Shown in pieces: positions 51,293 to 60,342 of a stretch of 64,000 nucleotides of DNA. The translations under genes were made by a program, and so were the position numbers. Below the pieces are notes generated by a model that was not told where the DNA came from, did not search any database, and saw nothing but the letters and a program-made list of their open reading frames with translations. Within the stretch, counting starts at the first letter, position 1; each line of letters opens with the position of its first letter. The stretch is from Bacteroidia bacterium (GTDB taxonomy: Bacteria; Bacteroidota; Bacteroidia; SpSt-205), in assembly GCA_025059535.1 (NCBI GenBank), contig JANXCX010000006.1, forward strand, positions 74,913 through 138,912, in the 5' to 3' direction.

Positions 51293-52092
51293 AAACCATG
51301 CTTTTTTAGAAAGTCCTGAAGGTAGGCATGGAATATTTCAGGCTGCTCCATCATGGGCGCATGACCGCACTCATCAATAAAGTAAAGCTCACTTTTAGGC
51401 AAGAGGTGGAGGAAGCCATAGGCTACGGCCGCAGGCGTAATACTATCGTTCGCCCCCCAAATCAGACAGGTAGGTACGGTGATTTCTTTGAGCCATGTCC
51501 CTACAAAGTCCCGCTGCGCATCGCGGGCGATTTTGAGGATACGCAGGGCTTTGTAGTTATCATTTACCAGCGTATAGACCTCATCTACCAGCTCGGGGGT
51601 GGCCTGGCGGGGGTCATAGAAGGTGTAAGCCACTTTTTCCGCCACATAGGCCCGACTGCTGCGCCGAGGGAAAGTACTCCCCATGCTGTCCTCAAAAAGA
51701 CCTGAGCTGCCCGTGAGCACGAGGGCCCGCACAGCCTGCGGATAGCGTCGCGCTATAAGTAAAGCGAGATGCCCACCTAAGGAATTACCTATCCAGACAG
51801 CGGGAGGAAGCCCCTCCCCTTGATAGAAATCCCACAAATAGTGCGTAAGCCCAGCCAAAGAAGGCTCTACGGGTGAATATTCATAAATCGGCAAAAGCGG
51901 GACAAAAATGGAATAGCGGTGGCCTAAGGCTTGGAGGGTGGTGTTCCAATTGCTGAGTGCCCCAAAAAGTCCATGCACAAGGATAATAGGAGAGCCTTCT
52001 GCCAGCCCGCCCCAAGCATATTTGTAGCGCTCACGTTCCACCTTCTGCCAAGTGAGCGCCGATTGAGTCAGGGTGGAGAGGGGCGAGGTCAT
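51289..52092 (-). CDS. Alpha/beta fold hydrolase
   Basis: A 267-residue serine hydrolase. The oxyanion motif ILVHGLFGALSNW (about 35-47), nucleophile elbow GNSLGG (about 105), acid in IWGANDSITP (about 210), and the catalytic His in DECGHAPMMEQPE (about 240) form a complete Ser-Asp-His triad. The substrate cannot be told. It lies between a pabA-like amidotransferase and the CBS gene in one operon. Confidence 0.88.
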   Translation of the reverse strand: MTSPLSTLTQSALTWQKVERERYKYAWGGLAEGSPIILVHGLFGALSNWNTTLQALGHRYSIFVPLLPIYEYSPVEPSLAGLTHYLWDFYQGEGLPPAVWIGNSLGGHLALLIARRYPQAVRALVLTGSSGLFEDSMGSTFPRRSSRAYVAEKVAYTFYDPRQATPELVDEVYTLVNDNYKALRILKIARDAQRDFVGTWLKEITVPTCLIWGANDSITPAAVAYGFLHLLPKSELYFIDECGHAPMMEQPEIFHAYLQDFLKKHGL

Positions 52093-52098
52093 AAGAGC

Positions 52099-52704
52099 TC
52101 AAACATTTTTAGCCGATAAAGAGGCTACCAAATGCACCCAAGCCTGCATGAGCAGAGGCCCATGAGGTGTAAGAATAGAGTCGGGATGAAACTGAAGGCC
52201 CCAGATGGGATATTCCACATGGCGTACAGCCATACAGTGTCCCTCCTTGTCGCGCGCCACTACCTCCAAACAAGAAGGCACAACGCTTGCATGAAGCGCA
52301 TGATATACCCCTACGGGCAAGGGATTAGGCACATAGCGAAAAATACCTGCCCCATTGTGCAGGATGCGCTTCTGTAGGCCAAAGTAGGGGCGTTCCATAG
52401 GTTCTATCCGACCGCCAAAAACTTGCACAATGTACTGATGCCCTAGACAAATGCCCAAAAGCGGCACCGAGAGCGCCGGCGGGATAAGCGGCGGCAGTAC
52501 CTCTACCAAGTAGGACGGATGGCCCGGCCCCGAACCTATCACTATGCCCGCCCAAGGATAGCGATATACCTCAGCCGCCAAAATATTTTCCGCCTGCTCC
52601 ACCGTCACCTCACATCCCGCCAGCGTAAGAAGCGCCACAATATTGTAGGTAAAAGAGTCGTGATTGTCTATAAGCAGTATGTGGGGGCGTCCGAAAGAGC
52701 TCAT
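52099..52704 (-). CDS. Class I glutamine amidotransferase, PabA/TrpG-like
   Basis: A 201-residue glutaminase subunit of aminodeoxychorismate or anthranilate synthase. Seen: ILLIDNHDSFTYNIV, the nucleophile motif GICLGHQYI, FGGRIEPMERP and the C-terminal FHPDSILTPHGP. The usual catalytic Glu in HPES is Asp here (HPDS), a conservative but unusual change. The synthase partner is not in the window. It overlaps the upstream redoxin gene by 4 bp. Confidence 0.85.
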   Translation of the reverse strand: MSSFGRPHILLIDNHDSFTYNIVALLTLAGCEVTVEQAENILAAEVYRYPWAGIVIGSGPGHPSYLVEVLPPLIPPALSVPLLGICLGHQYIVQVFGGRIEPMERPYFGLQKRILHNGAGIFRYVPNPLPVGVYHALHASVVPSCLEVVARDKEGHCMAVRHVEYPIWGLQFHPDSILTPHGPLLMQAWVHLVASLSAKNV

Positions 52705-53171
52705 AACCCTTTGAGCAGGGTAGCTACTGGTACCTCCTCGCGATGGATGTGTCGCAGCTTCCCGCTTTTGTCGTACACGTAGATGGTCGGAGCTACGCTA
52801 TAACCGAAGAAGTTATCAAATTTGAAGTCTCTATCCCGCAGGAAGTAAGAATTGGGCACGCCACTGAAGTACTTTTCCTGAAAGTTGCGTATCGCTTCAG
52901 CGGTCTCCGTAGAAACCCATATAATCTGGATGCCCCGAAGCTGGGAAAGGCCGGCTTTGAGGAGTTCGGCCTGTTTCTGGCAGTGATCGCAGTAAGGATC
53001 AAAGAAGATGACTATGCGGCCGCGCTCGGCCGGCGCAAGCTCAGCATCCGTAAAGGGTTTGCCATCAAGCGTATAAAGAAGGAACCGCGGAAACTGCTGG
53101 GCCGGCGGATACCGATCCGGCTGGGCATAAACCGCCAAACAAAAGCCCAAAGGAAGGGTTAGGCTACGCAT
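52701..53171 (-). CDS. Thioredoxin-like exported redoxin
   Basis: A 156-residue protein with a signal peptide (MRSLTLPLGFCLAVYAQ) and a thioredoxin-fold domain of the TlpA/AhpC type: FDPYCDHCQKQAELL with a CxxC (Cys-Asp-His-Cys) active site, then IQIIWVSTETAEAI and VAPTIYVYDKSGKLRHIH with the cis-Pro of the fold. It probably acts in periplasmic disulfide chemistry. It heads the five-gene operon that ends with thiE. Confidence 0.86.
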   Translation of the reverse strand: MRSLTLPLGFCLAVYAQPDRYPPAQQFPRFLLYTLDGKPFTDAELAPAERGRIVIFFDPYCDHCQKQAELLKAGLSQLRGIQIIWVSTETAEAIRNFQEKYFSGVPNSYFLRDRDFKFDNFFGYSVAPTIYVYDKSGKLRHIHREEVPVATLLKGL

Positions 53172-53175
53172 ATTC

Positions 53176-53183
53176 CAAATGTA
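53176..53183 (-). promoter_or_regulatory. -7 element TACATTTG, leaderless type
   Basis: Ends 4 nt before ATG 53171 of the redoxin operon. Confidence 0.65.
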
Positions 53184-53201
53184 AGCAAAAATTGGGCTGC
53201 T

Positions 53202-53209
53202 TACTTTTG
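53202..53209 (+). promoter_or_regulatory. -7 element TACTTTTG, leaderless type
   Basis: Ends 4 nt before GTG 53214 of the transporter gene. This supports GTG as the start. Only 42 nt separate the two divergent start codons here. Confidence 0.65.
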
Positions 53210-53213
53210 TGCG

Positions 53214-54707
53214 GTGGAACGCTGGAGTAGCCGCTGGGGAGCGCTATGGGCTCTAATCGGCGGGGCGGTGGGCTTGGGAAATTTTTTGCGGTTTCCGTTT
53301 CAGGCGGCACGCTGGGGGGGAGGGGCTTTCTTAGTACCCTATCTGGTGGCCCTTCTGGTAGTGGGGCTGCCCATGGTATGGATAGAGATGCGCCTGGGGC
53401 AAGCAGGGGCGCAGAGCGGCGCACGCAGCGCACCCTTTCTTCTGCGTACGCTGGCTGGAAAATCTGGCTGGTTCATAGGCCTTCTCGCCGTGTACGTAAG
53501 CCTCGCTGTGGCCTCGTACTACGCCTATCTTACTGGCTGGACCCTGGGTTATACCTACCATGCGCTCCTAGGCACCTTCAGCGGTAAGGACTTAGAGACG
53601 TTAAAGGGCTTCTATTCTGAGTTTATTCGTAAGCAGAGCTGGATTTTTTGGCTTCTTACTTGGCTACTGACAGGGGCTATTCTGCGTGGCGGCCTGCAGC
53701 ACGGCGTGGAGCGACTCAACCGCTATGGCATGCCGCTTCTTTTTCTTTTAGGGATTGGTCTAGCGAGCGGGGCCCTCTTTTTGGGGCCTACAGGGTACTG
53801 CCCTACCTGCGACCCCAAAGAAGGCCTGCTGTATTTGTATCTTCCCCGCTGGACCGCCCTCCGAGAGCCGGCGGTGTGGCTAGCGGCCGCTGGGCAGGTC
53901 TTTTTCTCCATAGGGGTGGGGTTTGCGATGTATCCCGTGTATGCGGCTTATAGTGGATCAGCGCCCCTACTGACTCAAGGCACCTACACCGTGGCCGCTA
54001 ATACCTTCGCCGAAGTGGTATTGGGCGGGCTTATCGTAATACCTCTCACTACGGCTTTCTTGGGGCTTCCTTATGTGCAGCAGCAGGCAGGTTTTGGGAT
54101 GGGCTTTGAGGTAATGCCGTATGTATTGGAGGCTTGGGGCGGGCGGCTACTCACGGCAGCCTGGTATGTGCTCCTGTTTTTGGCGGGCCTAAGCTCACTG
54201 CTGGCAATGGGATGGGTAGTAGTTACGTGGTTGGCAGAGATTTTTGGCGGCCCACCCCAGCGCTGGACAACCCCCTTCCTCGGCGTAAGCCTACTGCTGG
54301 GGCTTCCACCGCTTTTAGGCTATGCCGAAGATACCCTCAATCTTTACGACTACTGGGCAGGTACTTTCCTGCTGGTACTCGCCGCTTTAGGGCACTGGTG
54401 GCTTTTCCAACGAGCCGCCCGCCAAGGACTGGTAAGCCTTGAAGTAGCGAGCCCTTTTCGCTGGATTATACGCTGGCTGACACCCCTTTTCTTAGGGCTG
54501 ATTCTTTTGGGAAGCTGCTTCCAGCCTGCGGCCGGAGACTGGATAGGGGCTTGGAAGAGCCTGTGGAATACAGGGCACTGGCCTTGGGCGGAAGAAGCCC
54601 TGCCCATATGGCTGGCTCACCACACCTTCCGCTCTCCTTGGAACACCCTAGGTCTAGCGCTTCTCCTTAGCACCTTAGGCCTAGTTTTTACGCTGCGTCG
54701 CCGATGA
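53214..54707 (+). CDS. Sodium-dependent transporter, SNF (neurotransmitter:sodium symporter) family
   Basis: A 497-residue LeuT-fold membrane protein that imports amino acids or related solutes with sodium. The first helix holds the sodium/substrate site: ALIGGAVGLGNFLRFPFQAARWGGGAF, followed by LVVGLPMVWIEMRLGQ, and about 11-12 hydrophobic segments, including SIGVGFAMYPVYAAYSG in the sixth-helix region (SxGxG-type motif). The substrate cannot be told. GTG start fixed by the promoter. The TPR gene starts in a 4-bp overlap at its end. Confidence 0.93.
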   Translation: MERWSSRWGALWALIGGAVGLGNFLRFPFQAARWGGGAFLVPYLVALLVVGLPMVWIEMRLGQAGAQSGARSAPFLLRTLAGKSGWFIGLLAVYVSLAVASYYAYLTGWTLGYTYHALLGTFSGKDLETLKGFYSEFIRKQSWIFWLLTWLLTGAILRGGLQHGVERLNRYGMPLLFLLGIGLASGALFLGPTGYCPTCDPKEGLLYLYLPRWTALREPAVWLAAAGQVFFSIGVGFAMYPVYAAYSGSAPLLTQGTYTVAANTFAEVVLGGLIVIPLTTAFLGLPYVQQQAGFGMGFEVMPYVLEAWGGRLLTAAWYVLLFLAGLSSLLAMGWVVVTWLAEIFGGPPQRWTTPFLGVSLLLGLPPLLGYAEDTLNLYDYWAGTFLLVLAALGHWWLFQRAARQGLVSLEVASPFRWIIRWLTPLFLGLILLGSCFQPAAGDWIGAWKSLWNTGHWPWAEEALPIWLAHHTFRSPWNTLGLALLLSTLGLVFTLRRR

Positions 54708-57532
54708 CCACCCCAACTTGGGATTGGCGCGGCATATGGCCTATCCTGCCCAAGACAGAAAAACATACGGCGCGCCTCTTTTTTGTCTTCCTTCTTGTAA
54801 GCTGGGGCGCTTTACTTAGGGCCTGGCTTGAGCGCTACAGCTTCAAAGAGGCCTTTGTCCCTTTCTACTATTACGAAGAGGAGATAGCCCCTATTGACCT
54901 TCGTCGCATCCAGTACCGCAGCTACCTGGTGGAATTGCCCGTACGGCGGGTATATGAGCTTACAGCTACCCAGCTTCTAGCCCCAGAAAAAAGCGCCATA
55001 CTCTTAGGGTGGATAGGGATTGTTTTGGGGTGGGCTGCGCTCCTTGCAGCGGCCACTCGCATGCAGGGCTTTTTACCCTACCTAGTGTATTTCGGCTGGG
55101 TAGTTTGGGTCCATTCAAGTAAAACCGCTTTGGCTTGGGCAGGTGTCGATCCGTTTTACGTTGTTTCGCTGGGGCTTTCGCTAGTCGTACTTCTGCCCAC
55201 TTTATTCATTCAAATGGGCCTCTGGCGGCTGGAAATGCGCTATACTGTCCTTCTTCTAACGGCGGGGGTCGCCAGCGTTTTAGGCCTACCGGCGATTTGG
55301 AAGGGTCTTGGCGTGCTCCATGATGCGCTGGTTTTCCCAGGCCTTTTAGGATTAGTAGCGGCAGGGATAGGGGCTCTTTTAGGACCTCTGGCCCTTTTGG
55401 CTGTAGGAGTATATGTCCTGACCCGTAGGCGTGCGAACCTGCTGGGCTATGGCCTCCTTGCAGGCTTGAGCTTGGGGCTCAGCGCAGGGATAGCCTTCTT
55501 GCCCCAAGATCTCAGTCATTCGCTTACCTTGGCCTTAGGCCTACTTGGACTTATAGCAGGCTTTATAGGGCTTCAACCCTATTACCCCCTATGGACCGAC
55601 GGCTTCCGCCACCCCATAGCCCTTCTGTGGAGCTGGGCCGGCATAAATTTTCTAACTACGGCGCCACTGGCTTATCACCTCAACGCCTACCAGTACTTTT
55701 ATTTCTACTCCACTATTCGCCTCTGGCAGACTTTTTTAGGAGTAGGGCTTTTGGGCGGCACGCTCTACTTGGGCCTGAATTTTTGGGCCCTCTGGCAAAC
55801 GCGCCAGATGAAATATTGGGACCTTCCCAAAAGCCCGCGCCTCCCTCTAGCCCTAGTTTTCTTTCTCCAGATTATGGTAGGGGCTGGGCTTGAAGTACAG
55901 GAGAATTGGCCGATTACGCGTTTTCCCGCCCGGTGGCAGGCGCTAGCTGCGGCCGAAAGTAGCCTACTCACGGAAAATTGGGAGGCCGCCGAAAAAGCCC
56001 ATCAGAAAGCGCTCCTCTTTTTGCCCTTTGAGTCGCGTTTAGCCTACAATTTGGCCCATATCCAGTTTCAGCTGGGGAAAGAGCTGGAGAAAGTGGCCCT
56101 TCGCTGTGAGGAGGCCCTTTTGACGCGTCCTTTTCTTCCAGCTGCCCTTCAAGCCGCGCTCTTGTGGCTTCAATTAGAACGGCCCGTACGCGCCACCCAA
56201 CTCCTTCAGCGTTATACTAATCGCTTCGGTCCGAATGCGCGCGCTTTCAATCAGCTCGCCTTTCTCTTCTATAAGCTAAACACGCCCGATTCTGCCGCTT
56301 TTTACTGGAAGGAAGCTATTCGCCTAGCGCCGGCTAATCCTACCTATTATGCGCATTTGGCGCTACTTTACCTGCGCTATGAGCGCCGTCAGTGGGCTGC
56401 GCGCGTGGCCAGTAGTATCCCTTCCCCTTTCCCGCCGGCGGTAGCGGAGAATCTTGCCTATTTCCACCTTATGAGAGTGCTACCGAAGCCGCCGCCTAAC
56501 CCTACAGGCCAAAATGCCCAGTGGCTCGGCCTAGCGCAAGACACAACCCCCCTCGGTCGGTGGAGTGCGGCCCTTCATGCCCGCAAACTCGGACAGGTAA
56601 CCTCTTTTCTGCCTTACTTCTACCAGCACGACCGTGAGCTCTATCCTTATGCGGTACGCTATACGGCTCTCCACTTCTTAGAAGCAGGTTTAGCGCGGAA
56701 GGCGGCCGACCTTTTTCTCCAGGCGGGCACCCCGCGCGATTCCCTTTATGCGGCGTATGCCTTAGCGGAAGGGGGTTGCTGGGAGGCGGCCTACACCTTA
56801 GCCAGCCGCCTAATGGCCTCCTATCCCGAGGTGGAAGAAGAGGCCCGCCGCGAAGTGAGCGTCCTCTTAGCCGCTTCGGGAAATTTTTTGGAGGCTAACC
56901 TCGTTGAGCCGCTCGCTAATTGGACGGACCAGGACTACTTGCGCTTTGGTTTATACACCTTTCTTCGCGGTGATCTTCAGACGGCGGTCCAAGGGTTACG
57001 CCCGTGGGTAGATAGAGGAGCTACCTACGAGGCCCCCTATGAGTGGGTTGCGCGCCTTTTCCTGCTTCAAAAGGACACGGCAGCGGCGCTAGAAAATCTC
57101 TCCGCTGGCCTTCAGCGTATGCCTACCTCTTTTCGGCTTCATGCCCTCCAAGCCGAAATTTATCTAAGCTTACCCGGTAAAAGGGAGATATCCGATAGGC
57201 TTTTAGATAGCCTGAGTAAGCGTCTCAGTGGGCTTGAGGATACGGTGCGGTTTTATACGCTTCGGCTGAGGCGATGGGGCCCAAAATGGCTTACCGATTC
57301 TCTCCTTCAAAGGCTGCCAGGTTGGAAGGAGGGTTTAGCGGCGTATGCCCAAGCGCTTCTCCAGCAGGGGCAAAGCGCCCAGGCCTACGAGTTTCTTGCT
57401 AAGTACTTAGAGTTAGACCCCTACGACCGAGTGGCCTGGCGCCTGTATGGCGAAGCGGCGCGTCAACTCAACCTGCCCGATGAGGCGGCCTTTGCCGAGC
57501 GCAAGCCCGATCCATGCCCCGCTGCGCTATAG
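54704..57532 (+). CDS. Polytopic membrane protein with TPR domain
   Basis: A 942-residue protein. The N-terminal 380 residues carry about 9-10 hydrophobic helices (for example GWIGIVLGWAALLAAAT, LTLALGLLGLIAGFIGL). The soluble C-terminal 550 residues hold tetratricopeptide repeats (LAYNLAHIQFQLGKELEKVALRCEEAL, FNQLAFLFYKLNTPDSAAFYWKEAIRL, APTNPTYYAHLALLYLRY-type). Function unknown; TPRs suggest a scaffold. It is the middle gene between a sodium symporter and purN, with overlaps on both sides. Confidence 0.8.
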   Translation: MTTPTWDWRGIWPILPKTEKHTARLFFVFLLVSWGALLRAWLERYSFKEAFVPFYYYEEEIAPIDLRRIQYRSYLVELPVRRVYELTATQLLAPEKSAILLGWIGIVLGWAALLAAATRMQGFLPYLVYFGWVVWVHSSKTALAWAGVDPFYVVSLGLSLVVLLPTLFIQMGLWRLEMRYTVLLLTAGVASVLGLPAIWKGLGVLHDALVFPGLLGLVAAGIGALLGPLALLAVGVYVLTRRRANLLGYGLLAGLSLGLSAGIAFLPQDLSHSLTLALGLLGLIAGFIGLQPYYPLWTDGFRHPIALLWSWAGINFLTTAPLAYHLNAYQYFYFYSTIRLWQTFLGVGLLGGTLYLGLNFWALWQTRQMKYWDLPKSPRLPLALVFFLQIMVGAGLEVQENWPITRFPARWQALAAAESSLLTENWEAAEKAHQKALLFLPFESRLAYNLAHIQFQLGKELEKVALRCEEALLTRPFLPAALQAALLWLQLERPVRATQLLQRYTNRFGPNARAFNQLAFLFYKLNTPDSAAFYWKEAIRLAPANPTYYAHLALLYLRYERRQWAARVASSIPSPFPPAVAENLAYFHLMRVLPKPPPNPTGQNAQWLGLAQDTTPLGRWSAALHARKLGQVTSFLPYFYQHDRELYPYAVRYTALHFLEAGLARKAADLFLQAGTPRDSLYAAYALAEGGCWEAAYTLASRLMASYPEVEEEARREVSVLLAASGNFLEANLVEPLANWTDQDYLRFGLYTFLRGDLQTAVQGLRPWVDRGATYEAPYEWVARLFLLQKDTAAALENLSAGLQRMPTSFRLHALQAEIYLSLPGKREISDRLLDSLSKRLSGLEDTVRFYTLRLRRWGPKWLTDSLLQRLPGWKEGLAAYAQALLQQGQSAQAYEFLAKYLELDPYDRVAWRLYGEAARQLNLPDEAAFAERKPDPCPAAL

Positions 57533-58107
57533 CCTACTCAGGTCGCGGCCGGCTGGCCGCCGCCATAGCAGAGTTTTTTCTAGCCCGTCAGGGCAGGGTA
57601 ATCGGCTTTGTCGATCGACCCAATGCCAATCGGCAGGCGCTGGAAGCCCTAGGCGTGCCCGTATATACTATTCGCAATACGGCCGAGGATTGGCTACACG
57701 TATGTGAGCGGGAAGGTATAGAATGTATCGCTTTAGCTGGGTATCTCCGCCTTGTTCCCGCTGAGGTGGTGCGGCGCTACGCTGGCCGCCTGCTCAATAG
57801 CCACCCAGCCCTTCTGCCCGCTTTCGGAGGTAAAGGTATGTATGGGCGCCACGTACATGCCGCCGTAGTAGCAGCCGGCTGCGCCGAAAGCGGCCTAACG
57901 ATTCACCTAGTAGAGGAAAATTACGACACAGGGCCTATACTTTATCAGGTGCGTCTGCCTATCGCTGGCCTTTCGGTAGAGGAGGTAGAGGCTTTCATTC
58001 AGGCAGTTGAACGGGTGGTGTATCCGGCCTTTGTTTGGCGCTTCTGCCAGAGCCTAAGGCTTACAAGGAGCCAAAACGCCCCAAATAACCAGGCCATAAG
58101 CCCCTGA
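57514..58107 (+). CDS. purN: Phosphoribosylglycinamide formyltransferase
   Basis: Transfers a formyl group to GAR in purine synthesis; 197 residues. Catalytic core present: LNSHPALLPAFGGKGMYGRHVH with the active-site Asn and His, and VEENYDTGPILYQ with the conserved Asp. At the N-terminus the phosphate loop is SGRGRL where PurN normally has SGxGxN, so the usual loop Asn is missing. ATG 57514 overlaps the TPR gene by 19 bp. The 3' end overlaps the PHP gene on the other strand by 109 bp, the longest overlap in the window. Confidence 0.87.
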   Translation: MPRCAIAYSGRGRLAAAIAEFFLARQGRVIGFVDRPNANRQALEALGVPVYTIRNTAEDWLHVCEREGIECIALAGYLRLVPAEVVRRYAGRLLNSHPALLPAFGGKGMYGRHVHAAVVAAGCAESGLTIHLVEENYDTGPILYQVRLPIAGLSVEEVEAFIQAVERVVYPAFVWRFCQSLRLTRSQNAPNNQAISP

Positions 58108-59156
58108 ATTGAAGGCAGAGGGCGTCTGGGAGGGATTCCTCGGCGCTTCGGCCCACCTCGCACAAGCGGCGAAGCATACAGCTCCACCTGAGCGGTATAG
58201 GCTTCAAACCGCAGGTAGGTATCGTCAGGCCGAATGGCATACGTCAAGCTGTCCGTCCGATAAACTACCCGCCGTATTCTCCCTTCTTGCCCAATCAGCC
58301 GCAGAGAGTCCGCTACGAGGGTGAGCCTAACGCGCAGAAGCGTTTCACCTACTATCTCTACCTGCTGAAGGCGCGGATAAGGTCCTTGAATGGGAAAAGG
58401 CGTGCGATTCTTGTACCCTACCGTTCGCCCTTCAACTAAGGCAGCCCGCAGGCTCTCTACTGGGGCTTCCTCAGGCAGTAGCACTTCGGTCCAGCGGCTC
58501 ATGAGCTGGTGGGGATTTTCCACATCATGCACATTGTCGTGGGCTAAAATAGGCGCAAAGTGCCCTGAGGACAAAGCGCTGTCCCACTCTGCCACAGAGT
58601 CCCCAAAACGGTTCAGCACTTCTATCGCCTCGTAGCCGCCCAGCTGGGCTAAGTGGGAGCCCGTATAGCTCCGCATAAAGCGAGGATGAGCCAGAACGAG
58701 GAATCCCGTAACGGGCCGTAGCCGTTCAAGGACGAATTGCCGCATGGCTAAGGTTTGGCTCAAGGGAAAGTCCCACCACACGACTCGGCGGGGCCAGAAG
58801 CAGAGCTGATGAACTTTACCCAAATTCCAGCCATGCTCATAGAGCGGGAGAGGGCTAGCGGGATTTATCCGCTGATAGTCCGAAAGGCCGATCCACGCGT
58901 AGCCTAACCGCCTATAGGCGCGCTGGATAGTTGGGGCTTCTTGGTAACCCTTGGTAAGTCCCCCCCAAGTGCGCGTATGGATATGAAAGTTAGCGCGCGT
59001 CCATACAAGCGGTGCATGCGCAAAGGGGTTATACCAGCAATGGCCGGTAAAAGGCTGACGCGGGGCCCATTCATACACTGGGACCAGGCTATACCACAGG
59101 CTAAGGAGGCCCAATCCCGAAGTACCTACGAGAAGAAGAGGGTTAGACCAGCGCAC
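57999..59156 (-). CDS. PHP-domain-like membrane-associated hydrolase
   Basis: A 385-residue protein with an N-terminal transmembrane helix (about 7-25) and another at the C-terminus (MAWLFGAFWLLVSLRLW). The middle has PHP-fold features: ANFHIHTRTWGG with the HxH motif, GYAWIGLSDYQ, LVLAHPRF, EVLNRFG, and ILAHDNVHDVEN, all candidate metal ligands. A metal-dependent phosphoesterase is likely; the substrate is unknown. It starts with GTG in a 14-bp overlap with the aminotransferase gene and is the last gene of the tetR operon. Confidence 0.75.
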   Translation of the reverse strand: MRWSNPLLLVGTSGLGLLSLWYSLVPVYEWAPRQPFTGHCWYNPFAHAPLVWTRANFHIHTRTWGGLTKGYQEAPTIQRAYRRLGYAWIGLSDYQRINPASPLPLYEHGWNLGKVHQLCFWPRRVVWWDFPLSQTLAMRQFVLERLRPVTGFLVLAHPRFMRSYTGSHLAQLGGYEAIEVLNRFGDSVAEWDSALSSGHFAPILAHDNVHDVENPHQLMSRWTEVLLPEEAPVESLRAALVEGRTVGYKNRTPFPIQGPYPRLQQVEIVGETLLRVRLTLVADSLRLIGQEGRIRRVVYRTDSLTYAIRPDDTYLRFEAYTAQVELYASPLVRGGPKRRGIPPRRPLPSIQGLMAWLFGAFWLLVSLRLWQKRQTKAGYTTRSTA

Positions 59157-60342
59157 GTAACGCTTCTACCATCCGAGGCAAGCCAGCCTTAATTTCGTTC
59201 AGACTTACGGCGTAGCTAAGCCGCAGGTGCTGAGGCGCCCCGAAGGCGGTTCCTGAGACTAAAGCAACCCCATGAATTAAAAGGTATTCTGTAAGGACGT
59301 CGGCATCAGCGATAATCTCGCCGGTAGGCGTTACTTTGCCCAAAAAGCTTGAAACATTGAGCAGAAAGTAGAAGGCGCCTTCGGGGAGATAGGGCTCGGT
59401 CTGGGGCAAGTAGGCTTTTAGGTAGGTATATATGTAATCGCGCCGTTCGCGAAAGGCTTGGAGCATTGGGGCTAGGAGCTGAGTGAGATCACTTTGCAGG
59501 CCAGCTAATGCGGCTTTCTGGGCAATCAGATTAGCGCCGGAGCTGGTCTGGCCTTGCACTTTGGCCATAGCGGCGGCCAGCTTCGGCGGCGCCAGGGCAT
59601 ACCCCAATCGCCAGCCTGGCATCGCAAAGGCCTTGGAAAAACCATTGCATATTACCGTCCGCTCCGCCAGGGAAGGTATCTGCGCTGGGGATACATGCTG
59701 CCCCTCATACCGAATCAGCTCATAAATCTCATCCGAAATAACCCATACTTGGGGATAAGCTGAGAGAACTTCGGCTAAGGCCTCTAGCTCGGGCCGGGTA
59801 TAGCAGCTTCCTGTTGGATTGGAAGGGCTACACAGGATAAGCGCTTTAGTGCGGGGGCTAAGGTAACGCGCCAATTTCTCCGGCGTAAGCTTGTAGCCTT
59901 CTGCCTGGGTAGTAGGTACTATAATCGGCTTTCCTTGGGCTAAATGCACCAGCGGCAGGTACGATACCCAATACGGAGCCGGTACAATTACCTCCTCCCC
60001 AGGCTCTATGAGTGAAAAGAGCGCATTGAAGATAGCCTGTTTGGAACCATTAGAGACTACAACCCATTCCACTGAGCAGGGCACACCATAAGTGCGGTGA
60101 TAATAGCTTGCTATAGCCTCGCGCAGCGGGGCGATACCTGGCACGGGGGGATAAGGGGCATGGCCCTCTTGAATAGCGGCGATAGCTGCAGCCCGAATAG
60201 GTTCAGGTACAGGAAAATCAGGCTCGCCTAAGAGAAGGGAAAGTATAGGCTTGCCCGCGGCGCGTAGCTCACGTACCCGCTGGGCCATCCCCAGCGTCTG
60301 AGCCTCGCTAAGCTCCGCTACGCGCTGGGCTACCCCCGTCAA
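59143..60342 (-). CDS. PLP-dependent aminotransferase, aspartate aminotransferase type
   Basis: A 399-residue class I/II aminotransferase. Seen: LLLGEPDFPVPEPI, PYPPVPGIAPLREAIASYY, VSNGSKQAIFNALFSL, CSPSNPTGSCYT (with the Asn), VISDEIYELIRY, and the PLP lysine in NGFSKAFAMPGWRLGYALA. The C-terminal HLRLSYAVS has the substrate-binding Arg. This AspC-like subgroup makes aspartate/glutamate, but other substrates are possible. It overlaps the TetR gene by 4 bp. Confidence 0.92.
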   Translation of the reverse strand: MTGVAQRVAELSEAQTLGMAQRVRELRAAGKPILSLLLGEPDFPVPEPIRAAAIAAIQEGHAPYPPVPGIAPLREAIASYYHRTYGVPCSVEWVVVSNGSKQAIFNALFSLIEPGEEVIVPAPYWVSYLPLVHLAQGKPIIVPTTQAEGYKLTPEKLARYLSPRTKALILCSPSNPTGSCYTRPELEALAEVLSAYPQVWVISDEIYELIRYEGQHVSPAQIPSLAERTVICNGFSKAFAMPGWRLGYALAPPKLAAAMAKVQGQTSSGANLIAQKAALAGLQSDLTQLLAPMLQAFRERRDYIYTYLKAYLPQTEPYLPEGAFYFLLNVSSFLGKVTPTGEIIADADVLTEYLLIHGVALVSGTAFGAPQHLRLSYAVSLNEIKAGLPRMVEALRALV

